From: Sequoia sempervirens | Lineage: Eukaryota; Streptophyta; Pinopsida; Cupressales; Cupressaceae | Reading direction: 5' to 3' | Assembly (NCBI GenBank): GCA_007258455.2 | Contig: VDFB02139065.1 | Span: 1 to 64,000, forward strand | DNA length: 64,000 nt | Part shown: positions 35,308 through 45,902 of the stretch, piece by piece | Layout of the letters: every line of letters begins with the position of its first letter | How positions within the stretch are numbered: position 1 is the first letter of the stretch | Program-made: the position numbers and the translations under genes | Notes under the pieces: generated by a model | Seen by the model: the letters and a program-made list of their open reading frames with translations, nothing else | What the model was told of the DNA's origin: nothing | The model's database searches: none

Positions 35308-35484
35308 AGATAAGTTAGGTGGTAAAATATTGTCTTTTAGGTATGCATAAATCTTACCATACGAGGGTGAATCGGATCCTACTAGGTGGCAGATAATTTG
35401 GCTTTCAGGCGTGTCATAGGCAGGTGTAAATAATTGTTCCACCAGAAATTCATAGCAAGTCTGTTTGTCTGGGAGTTGTATCAA

Positions 35485-35865
35485 TGAGGCGATCGTAGCC
35501 ATAGCGTCAGCCGCTTTGTTGTCAATCCTTGGAATTTGTGTGAACTGAATGTCCACAAAGTATTTCTTGAAGTCATCAATCATCTTCTTGTATGGCAACA
35601 ACTTGTCATCTTTAGTCTGATAATCATCATTGATTTGATTAATAACTAGTTGTGAGTCACCATAAACTTGTAGCTCGGTGATCCTCCATTCCAATGCTAT
35701 TTTCAGTCCAGTGATTAGTGCTTCATATTCGGCTATGTTATTGGTGCATGGAAACATTAGCCTATATGACCGAGGAATGGTATGTCCTTGAGGGGTGACG
35801 AAGAGAATGCCTGCCCCCGATCCATGTTGAGTAAAAGAACCATCGAAGTATAAGGACCATAGCTG
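35485..35865 (-). pseudogene. Giant element second RNase H (aRNH-type)
   Basis: The minus strand reads LWSLYFDGSF, PCTNNIAEYEALITGLKIAL, LQVYGDSQLVINQIN and IPRIDNKAADAMA. This gives a full set of candidate catalytic acids (Asp in YFDG, Glu in AEY, Asp in YGDS, Asp in KAADA). It lies between the ordinary RNase H and integrase. An additional archaeal-type RNase H in this position is a known hallmark of the Tat lineage. This 127-residue domain is itself uninterrupted. It should contribute RNase H activity during reverse transcription. Confidence 0.8.
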
Positions 35866-35929
35866 CTTAGAGTCTGCTGTGAAAACATCAGCATTTGGAA
35901 ACTCAATGTGTAAGGGATGATCTGTTTGG

Positions 35930-37290
35930 AGAGGAGCGTCTACTAGTTTCTCAGCAATAACTTGTCCTTTGATCTCTTTGTTATCAACATAGTGGATGTC
36001 AAACTCACTCAAAATCATGACCCATTTTGCTAACCTTCCTGTTAGTGATGCTTTGCTTAGCAGATACTTGAGTGGATCAATTTTTGAAACAAGATTAATT
36101 GTATGAGTGAGCATGTAATGTCAGAATTTTTGTGAAGCAAAGACAACTGCTAAACAAGCCTTCTCAATGAAAGTGTAATGAAGCTCATGACTTGTCAGTG
36201 TTCTGCTAGTGTAATAGATTGCATGTTCTTTCCCTTCATGGTCTTCTTGCGCTAATAATGCTCCCAAAGATGTCTCGGTTGCAGTAATATACAGAATCAA
36301 TGGTTTGTCTAGATTTGGTGGTATGAGAACTGGTGGATTCATCAAGTACTGGTTGATTTGTTGAAATGCCATTTCACATTTGTCATCCCATCTAAAAGGA
36401 ACATTCTTATGTAGGAGATGTGTGAATGGTAGACTTTTGTCAGTCAATTATGCAATGAATCTTCTGATAGACTGAAGTTGCCCTTGTAATGATCTCAATT
36501 GACTAATGTTCTTTGGGGGAGACATCTCCATGATTGCTCAAACTTTAGCAGGATTTACTTCAATTCCCTTTTCTGAAACAATATATCCTAACAGCTTCCC
36601 GGATGTGACCCCAAAAACACATTTCTTAGGGTTTAGGCGAACTTTGAATTTTTCCAATCTGGTAAATATTTTAGACAGTATCTCCAAGTGTCCTTCTCTG
36701 GTGTATGATTTTTCCAATATGTCATCTACATAATCTTCCATGAATGTGTGCATCATTTCATGAAAGATCGTAGTCATAGCTCTTTGATAAGTAGCTCCAG
36801 CATTCTTTAAGCCGAAAGGCATGACATTCCAATAGTATGTTCCCCACAGACAAGTGAAAGCTATTTTCTCTTGGTCTTCTGGTGCAATCTTGATTTGGTT
36901 GTAACCAGAGAAACCATCCATTAATGAGTACATGGCATGGCCAGCTATTAGATCAATTATAGTGTCAATACTTGGAAGCGGAAAGTCATCCTTTGGGCAA
37001 GCTTTGTTAAGATCTCTGAAATCAGTGCATACTCTTACACGTTTGTCTGGTTTTGCTACTGGTACAATATTGGAGATCCATTCTGCATAGGCAATTGATC
37101 TTATAAAGCCTGCATCGAGGAGCTTCTTGAGTTCTTCCTTAACTAGTAGTGCTACATGAGGATTCATCTTTCTGAGTTTTTGTTTCACTGGTTTAGCTCC
37201 TAGTTTGATAGACAAATGATGCATAATGAGATCAGGATCAAGGCCTGGCATATCTGCATATGACCAAGCAAAATTAACTTGATTTTCTTT
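35930..37290 (-). pseudogene. Giant element reverse transcriptase and RNase H
   Basis: Minus-strand motifs in order: GAKPVKQKLRKMNP, WISNIVPVAKPDKRVRVC and TDFRDLNKACPKDDFPLP; motif A in YSLMDGFSGYNQIKI; WNVMPFGLKNAGATYQRAM; the catalytic YVDD box in FMEDYVDDILEKS; LLGYIVSEKGIEVNPAKV; then the RNase H part, KPLILYITATETSLGALLAQ and HAIYYTSRTLTSHELHY. The RT catalytic residues are intact. Three stops (TGA near 36538, TAA near 36450, TGA near 36119) interrupt it, all where the family normally has Arg or Gln. The frame never shifts. Confidence 0.9.
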
Positions 37291-37401
37291 AAGAAAGTTC
37301 ATGAACTCTGGGATTTCTTTTTCTGTCATTGATTTAGCTAGCTGCAAAATCCTTGGATTATTTGTAGTTGCAATATTGATTTCCTTTGTAGGCTCAATCA
37401 A

Positions 37402-38781
37402 GATGGGCGATCGCTCATGATAGTGCTCCGGGAGAGTGTCAAGAGTCCCATGAGGTGGTGCCTCAAAAAGGTTTTCACCATCTGATATGCTCTTTATTTT
37501 ATCTTTTGCTTGATCTAGTACTGCCAGATTATGGTTTTCACCACTAGATCATTTTTCTTTATTTTCATTTTTGCAGCTAGGAGACTTGACACTCTCATGA
37601 TTAAAGACTTCATACCGAAAATCGCTAGTGGAACAATCATTTATATCATCGGCGGAAAGGAAGTTTATGATAGCTTCGTCATTTGGAAAAATAGGTATAT
37701 CCATAGGTTCGGTTAGATCCCAGTCAATGAGATCAGGATGGATTAAAGGTAATGTGTCATTTGGTCATGTGAAATCGGAAATGGTTAGGGTCAAGACAGA
37801 GTTATTGGTAGGATCCGAGGTATGAGGTAGGTCAATGATGGTACTATTCTCCTGATAGTCTTGTTCGTTAAAATCTGACTCAGTATCACAAGACTCATAG
37901 TTGCGTTGTGGTTCAGATTCTTGTGGTTGGGATCCTAAACCTTCTCCTTTGATTAAAGTGGGCATATACTTATGTATGACATCTACCTCTTTGTCCCTCC
38001 AAAATTGATCATTGTGGATGGTATCCCATTCATATTCAGCAGAATCGGTATCAGAATTATTTTCTATGCAATTCAGGATTCATGCCAAACATGTCTCTTT
38101 CTTATCGGAACCTTCTTGTAGTGTAAAAACATTATCTTGTGATTGTTTGGATTGGGTAGCATCATAGCCTATTCCAGTTTTATCATATGCAGCAAGCCCT
38201 GGGAGATGGATAGGCTCAACTACGCCTTCTTTTCTTTTTCCAAGAGGACCATTGTCATATCCCATCTTTTGCATGATGGAATATCCTTTCCCATATCTGT
38301 TAGTTGGTAAGGTGACATTTAGAACCGTTTCCTCTTCATCCTTATAGAGCCAATCCAAAATTGTTGTATCTTCAAGATCTCCCATGGGGAATTTTTCTTT
38401 GATAAATTGTCCATTGAACTTGGTGGTTGGCTCTGTTTGTACTTGTGCTGATGTTGATGCTGCTGATATCTATTGTTGTGTAATAGAAGGTTGTCCATGT
38501 GATCGAGGAGATGTAGGTAGATTAGCAAGACAAAGGGAATATTCCCCAACTCCACTTTCCTTGAACTGTAGTTTCTTGTCAAAGCTTTTAGCTAATTGCT
38601 TGATTTGTGTATCATGCTTAGGAGAAGTATTAGCAAGTGCTTCTCGATTAGTCAAAACCAAAGTATCCTGATGAGCTTTGACATTGGCACAAGTTTGAGT
38701 GTTTGAATTATCAGCTGGTATAGTGATTTCCTGTCCATCATATGGAAACTTAAGACATTGCTGGTAAGTGGATGGAACAGC
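37402..38781 (-). pseudogene. Giant element protease-RT linker with G-patch motif
   Basis: This continues the pol frame as an acidic, polar linker. At 38164-38298 the minus strand reads NRYGKGYSIMQKMGYDNGPL, then GKRKEGVVEPI, then AYDKTGIGY. This glycine-rich pattern with an aromatic residue after the first glycines resembles a G-patch, an RNA-binding motif reported in some Ty3/gypsy polyproteins and in betaretroviral proteases. The flanking sequence is unrecognised. Stops near 38467, 38077, 37762 and 37549 break it. Confidence 0.55.
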
Positions 38782-39300
38782 TTACATTTCATGGATCCAA
38801 GGACGACCCAACAAGATATTGTATGCAATATCTCGATCTAAAACTTGATAAAAGGTATTTTTGATAACAGGCCCCACTCTGATTGGTAGCATGATTAGAC
38901 CTTTGGACGTTCTTTCTTCATCATCATAGGCTTTTATAGTAATCTTCCTTCTAGGATCAATGGAGTCTTCTGCGAATCCTAATGCTTGAACCACCTTTAA
39001 GGTACATATATTTAGACCAGCCCCTCCATCTATTAGAACACGTTTAACACGAAATTTATGGATCATGACCTCTAAGTATAAAGATGAATTGTGGGGATGA
39101 GTCATGGAAACATCGTCTTTGTCTAAAAATGAGAGACATGTAGGTGAGGACAAATGTCCTACCATGGCTTGAAATTGGTTCACATCCAAATCCATGGATA
39201 CAATCATCTCAAAAAGGGATTTTTCTAAAATTTCCTTGTGTGCAGGGGAAATCTTCAGGAGTTCTAAAATGGAGATTTGAGCCGGAGTTTTTCGAAGTTG
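38782..39300 (-). pseudogene. Giant element protease
   Basis: The minus strand reads RKTPAQISILELLKISPAHK, then VKRVLIDGGAGLNICTLKVV with the active site as D-G-G, a form common in Tat-type elements, then YNILLGRPWIHEM, the conserved C-terminal block. A TAA follows directly. The frame is -1 relative to gag. The pol frame in the overlap reads PSTQYDLVNQL, so a frameshift, mutational or programmed, lies near 39330. Confidence 0.85.
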
Positions 39301-39305
39301 GTTAA

Positions 39306-41558
39306 CTAAGTCATATTGTGTTGAGGGAAGGTCTCAGTGGATTTTGAAGAGGTACCCTTTAAGATAACTTTAGCTTGGGCTCTCATTGTGACATTCACTT
39401 GTCCATTGTCTACTTTCTCTTTGATTTTTATAACATTGACTTGCTCATTGTCTGTATAGAGGTGATGGATTACATTGTCATCAATTTGGTTCACATTTTT
39501 GTCTGAAAACTCTCCCTTTTGATGATTTGGTAGAGGATTTCGAAATGCTTGGTGATCTTCATTGGATTTCTGTTGTCCTTCTACTGTGATAATTCCCTTG
39601 TCAATTAGATCTTGAATAGCATGTTTCAAACCTTGACAGTTGTTTGTATGATGACCTCTGCACCTATGGTAGTCACAAAAATAGGCCTCATTCCATGATG
39701 GAGGTTTTACACTAGGTTCATAATTACGTTGCGGTGGTAACATAAGGACATTCTTTTCCATAACCTCTTTGAAAGCCGATTCTAAGGATTGTCCTCGTGG
39801 AGTGAAAGTTCTTCTATTGGAGAAGAATGGAAAGCGTTGTGGTTTCGTGTTTGAGGTATTCCCTAAAGTGTTGTTGTTTCCCTGGTAGTTTTGGTTGTTG
39901 GCAGTCCCCTGATTATTGTTCGTTGGAGGGGGATGATTGTTTCCTTGATTCGCGACTGAATTGACATTGTTGTAATTATTGTGTCGAGTCACATTGGGAG
40001 CACTCAGAACAAATGTCCTAGATGTGACATGATTTGCATCTACAACACCATCGTTTACAATGTTTTTGTTGCGGGTCCAAAATTTAGACTTGTCTTGATT
40101 GTTGTAATGGTTAGATGAGCTAGGGTTGTCCCTATCAAGTTTTATTGTCCCTCTTTTGACCAAAGCACTTTCGATGGTGATGGCATCCTCAATCAATTTC
40201 TCAAAGGAAGGTGGGCAATGTAGATTTAAATGATAGCTCATTTTTGAGTTGAGGCTATTGATGAAAGTAACCATTTTCTCCTTTTCAGGGACATGTCGTG
40301 GGTACCTAGCAAACATTCTCCTCCATCTTTGAAGAAAGGTAGTGAAAGATTCACCGGGTTTTTGTGCAACTTTGCAAAGATCAATCATGGTGATTTGGTG
40401 TTGAATGTTGTAGGCATATTGTGTTATGAACAAATTGATCAATTCCTCAAATGTTTGAATAGGAGGTGTAATCTTAGATAACCATTCCATTGAATTGACT
40501 CCAAGGCTTCGAGGAAATAATCACAATAAATATGTATCCTCATGGGCAAATTCCAATGTCATGTTTCGAAAGTCTCTAACGTAGTCAATTGGGTCTGATT
40601 TCCCATTATAACGATCAAATTTGGGAATTTCACAGTGTTTAGGAAATGGAATCATGTTAAGACTTCTATCAAAAGGATAAGGACATATGTCATCGAAAGT
40701 GTATTTCTTGGTTGTGGTTCCCCCTCATAATTCTTTGATTGTTCCCTGCATTTCTTTAAACTCTTTTTTAAAGAAAGCGAAATCAGATAGGGATGGTTCT
40801 TCTTCCTTGCTTTTTAATTTCTTAGTATCAAAGTCTTTAGGCAATTTAGCTCCTTGATCTACCAAGAAAAGAAAGTACTTCTCTTTGTCACGTTGTATAA
40901 TCTATTCAAGGATCTTAAGAAACTTAGGGTTTTGTTCCGCCTCTCTAAGTTGAAGTTCTTCCTCTTGCTCATCATCACTATCTACGGGAGTTTTGTTCAT
41001 GTTTTTGTTCTTATGAAATGGATTTTCCTCTCTATCATCCATATTGTTGTCACTGAAAAGGGGATTACGATTCACACTAAAAAGAAGACGATCACGTTCA
41101 CCCTCTTCTTGAATGTTGTGGGCAGGAGTTTCTTGGTGAGATGTTTCTCCTAGCTGGTTGTGTCGAGATCTTGTAAAAACAGGCATATGTAAGAAATCCT
41201 TGGATATGATCAAAGGTCACTGAAGGATTTGATTAGGATGCGTTGAATATTCAATTGAAGGTTGTGGTATATTTTCAAACTCAAGAGGTTGATTAAGATT
41301 GTGACATTGAGACAATGCTAATATTTGATAGTAAGCTTGGGTAGCCAAAGGTTCTACAGTATAATCGTCGGTGAATCCCCTAATGTAGTCTTGGTATCTA
41401 TGGAGGAATGTGTGATAATGGAGCAAGACGTCTCGACTTTTATACAGGAATTCTCTGCGATCTAAAGTCTTTTTGTAACTTAAGTTTGTTTTGGGCTTCT
41501 TGATCCTATTGAAAATTGATTTCTTGGTGAACTTGGTTGATTTCCACTTTCTCAACAT
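39306..41558 (-). pseudogene. Giant element gag
   Basis: The ATG at 41558 begins MLRKWKSTKFTKKS. The frame runs to the stop at 39306 with four internal stops (about 41217, 40899, 40725, 40527). The N-terminal part is basic, then acidic. The capsid-like part reads KFDRYNGKSDPIDYVRDF, then PPIQTFEELINLFITQY, WRRMFARYPRHVPEKEKM and SFEKLIEDAITIESALVKRG. An Asn-rich linker follows. FCDYHRCRGHHTNNC is a CX2HX4HX4C zinc knuckle of the kind seen in Tat-type gag. The C-terminal 394 codons (39306-40490) are uninterrupted. It forms the particle and binds RNA. Confidence 0.85.
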
Positions 41559-41619
41559 GGGAGTAAAATCTCAGAGATTCAGGTCTGTGTACAAATTTTG
41601 ATAGAAACCTAAAAGTGCT

Positions 41620-41825
41620 ATTATGTTTCCTAAATGCGCTGCAGAAAGAGGTGAATGCACTGGAGAAAGAGTCAAATGCACTGTAGAATACCTTAGATGC
41701 ACAGAAACAGAGCACATATGCATAGAAAAATACCCTAAATGCACCGAAACAGAACACAGATGCGCTAGAACAGAGTTTAAATGCGCTACAGTTTTTCCTA
41801 GATGCACTAAAACAGTTTTGACCAG
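41620..41825. repeat. GCGCAT array in leader, inverted relative to LTR arrays
   Basis: The plus strand shows aaatgcgctgcagaaagag and similar units (tgcactggagaaagag, atgcacagaaacagag). This is the opposite orientation to the arrays at 23990, 45000 and 51170. Confidence 0.6.
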
Positions 41826-42869
41826 TTTTCAGCTAAAATTCATCATGTTGGTTTTTTGGATGATCCTTTATCTGAATTGATGTTTTTGAAAGCACAACAA
41901 ACAATCTGATTTAAGTTGATTCGTAACCAAGCACAGAATAAGACAAGCACAAACTAGGTTAGGCCAAGACAATATCCGCTAGACTCCACGTGGGTTTCCC
42001 CAACCGCATATCAGTAGTGTGTGAATCCAGAAGCTTGGCTGCACGAGCTCCCCCTTACAGTGCACTCTCTTCTCAGGCCAACCAAGCTTTCAACCCCCAT
42101 GAAACTCCCATGGCGAGCTGATCACCTCTACTACTGACTGCGAAAGTGTGGAAGGTTTCACACCGACCGGTGCTGGACTAGCAGATAGAAGGTTTTTGGC
42201 TTTCTAAACAATGGTATTTAGTTCAGGACCCCCGTTCGAGTGGCCATACATGGGGCAAGAGATTAATCACCATTAAGGTGGCACTCCAGCCTAAAGAGGT
42301 TAAGCTCAACAGGGTTTAAGGGAGTACAACTCCGTCCGTATGACACATCCACACGAGCAACCTTAGGTTTTCCCTTAAGATTTATATTTATATACCGGTT
42401 GGGGGTAGCTTGGCCTTAGCTCCATTGCCGGTTTGAGTCGTCCCTTAAGGTGAGTACTTTTTCCCTTAAGGTAGGCCCAATTTCTAGAGTCAATAACTAT
42501 TTCTCTTGCACCCAGGATCGCACAAGTGCGCAAGGGGAGAGGATACTTCAATTATTGAGTGAGGGTTACACAGGGAAAAGTGGGTTTGGTTTTCTGATCA
42601 CCTAGTTTGCACAGGGTGAGACCATAATCACCTACCACTTTCAAACACAGTCAATAAGAGTAGACAAATTCATTTTATGTGCACCAAAATCAAAAGTGAT
42701 TTAATCTATGTGAAGATTTTGCTTCACAACAGACATGGGGTTCTTTTTAACTGCATGATAAAGGTGTGGTGGCTACCCTAGATTGATTCATTGTAAATTC
42801 AGCAAGAAAATGAAAGAAATTCTATCTGTAGAAGGCGTCAGACTCAAAATCTTGGTTACAATTCAGATG

Positions 42870-43235
42870 TGAAACTCTGTCCCCCAGATGCACAGAAATA
42901 GAGACCAAATACGCAACTCTGTTACCCAAATGTGCTAAAACAGAATAGAAATGCGCCGCTCTGTTACCCAGATGCGCGAAAACAGAAATTATATGTGCTA
43001 TTCTAAATGCAAAAAAAAATTTTAAAAAAATTTCTGAAACATATTAAAATGCACTAAAGAAAGTCCTATATGCGCTAACTAAATTTCTAAATGCTCTGCA
43101 GAAATGCTCGGATGCGCCACTCTGTTTCCCAGATGAGCCGTAGAAAATCCCAGATGCACCGAAATACCTGCAAAATAAAAATTTCTGAATCTTCTAGATG
43201 CACTGCCGAATGTCAGAAAACCTATAAGCAAACCT
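42870..43235. repeat. Second GCGCAT array in leader, inverted relative to LTR arrays
   Basis: Units such as cagatgcgcgaaaacagaaat and caactctgttacccaaatg match, in reverse complement, the unit order at 28465-28530 of the nested insertion. Confidence 0.6.
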
Positions 43236-43278
43236 GCAAGAAAAACTTGCAAGAAAGAAATCTAAAATAGGGGCATAG

Positions 43279-43296
43279 GCCCCACGGTGGGCGCCA
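43279..43296 (-). promoter_or_regulatory. Primer binding site, tRNA-Lys
   Basis: The minus strand reads TGGCGCCCACCGTGGGGC, which is complementary to the last 18 bases of plant tRNA-Lys(CUU) including CCA. It lies 5 bases from the LTR edge at 43302. This fixes the orientation of the element and the inner LTR boundary. Confidence 0.85.
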
Positions 43297-44999
43297 TTTA
43301 ATGTGTGTATGAAAAATAAGTGCGTAAATGAAGATAACTATTCAAACACACCAATAGTACATTATATCAAAACAAAATATAAAGAGTAAAGAAGTGCAAA
43401 CTCAGTATCCTGCTTCCATTGTCATCCTATTGTCCTCTATCTTTAGTGTTTTTGTTGATTCCAGCTTTGTGTTCTCAGATTGTAGGCTAGGCTCAACAAA
43501 CTGTCTTCCTAAAGAATGAGATTTTGCTATGATGTAGATGCAAGATTAAGCTATGATGATGATTTGAAATAATAAACTTGAAACAAACATGATGCTATGA
43601 GATTAAAATGCTAAATGAACTAAATGCATAAACTCGACTTAATTGCCTATTACCAATGCTTGGATTCACACAGGTATTTATAGAGTTTTTCGAATGATTT
43701 TGATTGGCTGTCTCGATTAATGGTTGTGATAATTCCTAGCAGATCGAACAGTTGAAGAAAGATGAAATTGAAGAGAGAATAGAAGAACCCTAAAAATAAG
43801 ATTTTTCTATTTTATTATGAAAGAGGAAAAAGAAGAGAAGATAAGAAATCATCTTTCTTTAAAAGAATAAAAGAAAGATTTAAAGCTGATAAATAATTAA
43901 TTAAAAAAATCAATTATTTATTTGTGGAGGACATTAAGCTTTTCTTAATTAAATAAAATATTTTAATTAAGCTTTTAAAAGCAGAAGAAAGCTTGTGGTG
44001 AGAAAAGAGATTTAATTATGTTTTATTGAAAAAAAGCAAAATATCTCATTATTTAAATAAAATATTTAATCATGATATGAGAAGATTTCACAATCAGGTT
44101 AAAATACCTAATTTTGATTTAGAAAGAAAGCATAAGATATTTTTAATTAAATAAGATTTATTTAATTAAATCACTTTTATGAAATTAATTAAATGAAACA
44201 TTTAATTAATTAGAAGAAGAAAAGGATATTTAAATTTAATTAAATCAAAAGATTTAATTTAAATTCAAACAGTGATAATTAATTTAAATAAATAAAATGT
44301 ATTTATTTAATTAATTAAGTGGACTTATGGAAATAATTAAATAAAATAGATTTATTTAATTATGGAAGAGAAATAAGATGAATGAACAATATAATTAAAT
44401 TAAATAAATTTAATCATATGTAGAGGACTTTAGAAGAAATAATTAAATAATAAATATTTAATTAATTGCCAGGATTATAGACATGACCATTTTTATGCGT
44501 ATACATTTTACCCCTCTTTGAAGTGATGTGTGAAACACATTGCTTCAAAGAAAAATAAGAATTTTCCCCTGATATGTTTCTGGTTTTTGATATTGATGAT
44601 GATGCCCCCTCGGGAGATAAATCACGGAAGAAGAAATTGATAGTGATAGGGGAACAGTGATTTAGCTCCCGATAGATGATGTGTCCGATGCCCTAGGTGA
44701 AAAAGAGGATGAAAAAATGAAAAATGCCATTAATGCCCATCCTAAAAAGACCCTTATAAGGTCAAACGGGTAAAATGAAGTGTCATTTTCACCCTGCTGC
44801 TACAGTAAAATTTGAGCTCTGAGAGTGACCTGGCGAGATGGTGATCCCCGTGCACAGACATAGGTTCGAGCAAGCTCGACGATATCAGAGACCAGTGGAA
44901 TATGGACCACTGGTGAGTGATTCGAACCATCTATGTTGTCAAATATTGCTTTTTAGATCGAATTTAGATTGTTTTTAAATCGGTTTGCAATTTTTTTGC

Positions 45000-45350
45000 A
45001 CGTTTTAGCGCATTTAGGAATAGTTTTAGCGCATTCAAAAAATCCTTTAGCGCATCTAGGAATTCTCGTAGCGCATCCAGGGATAGATTAAAAACTGATC
45101 CTTTAGCGCATCTGATAGATAGAGTTGCACATCTAGGGCGAAATCGGCTAGGTAGGTGTTTTAGCGCATCTAGGGCACATAACTGTGCATTTAGGGTTTG
45201 GTCCAAAAATGCTAGAGTTGTGCATAGGGTAGTTAGAGTAGCGCATCCAAGATACAGAGTAGCGCATACAGAGTTTTAGCGCATCGAGGAAACAGTGTAG
45301 CGCAACTGAGAAAAACTTTAGCGCATATGAACAATAGAATTGCGCATTTA
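45000..45350. repeat. GCGCAT minisatellite, 5' LTR copy
   Basis: Same array as at 23990-24314, with tttagcgcatctaggg-type units. Confidence 0.65.
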
Positions 45351-45902
45351 GGAAATTTTTTCCAAAATGCTGATGTGATGAAAAATGATGATTAACATTG
45401 CTTCCTTAGTCAATAGATAGATAAAATTGTAGGGCCATCATGCTGATAGGATAGAAAATTTGATAGAGAACTGATAATGTTGCTTTCAAAATAGAAAACA
45501 AAGAGTAGATAGCTGATAACTTTGTGATGAACGACAAAGAGTAAAATGATTGTTTTGGATAACTTTGCTTCTCATGATTTTGAAAAACAAAGAGTAGATG
45601 TGTGATAAATTTGCATTCTGCGATAGAAAACAAATAGTAAAAAAAAAAAAGAGATAAAAATTTGCATTCATGATTGAAATACAAATAGAAAATGATGTGT
45701 GTTGATAATTTTGCTTTCCTGAAAAGAAAAACAAATAGTAAATGATGATAAAGTAGATTGATTGGACCTGCTGATAGATTGATGTAGCGCCTGATATGGG
45801 TCATTGATATGTTATGTTGGCTAGATAGATCATGTGATATGGGTTTGATGTGATGTATTTGTTGTGATGGTTGAACAAAATAGGAGGCTTTCAAAAGCCT
45901 CC

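Larger units (their letters stand above)
41559..43278 (-). other. Long 5' leader of giant element
   Basis: 1.7 kb lies between primer binding site and gag start. 41620-41825 and 42870-43235 are GCGCAT arrays that read as tgcgct on the plus strand. Between them, 41880-42780 is less AT-rich non-coding sequence with short motifs such as cccttaagg (repeated) and ttatatttatatacc near 42381. That middle part looks like a separate insertion or a structured leader; I do not recognise it. Confidence 0.5.

Noticed and set aside
43279..43296. A tRNA-Lys gene
   Set aside because: Only the 3' 18 bases match, next to an LTR edge; this is a primer binding site.
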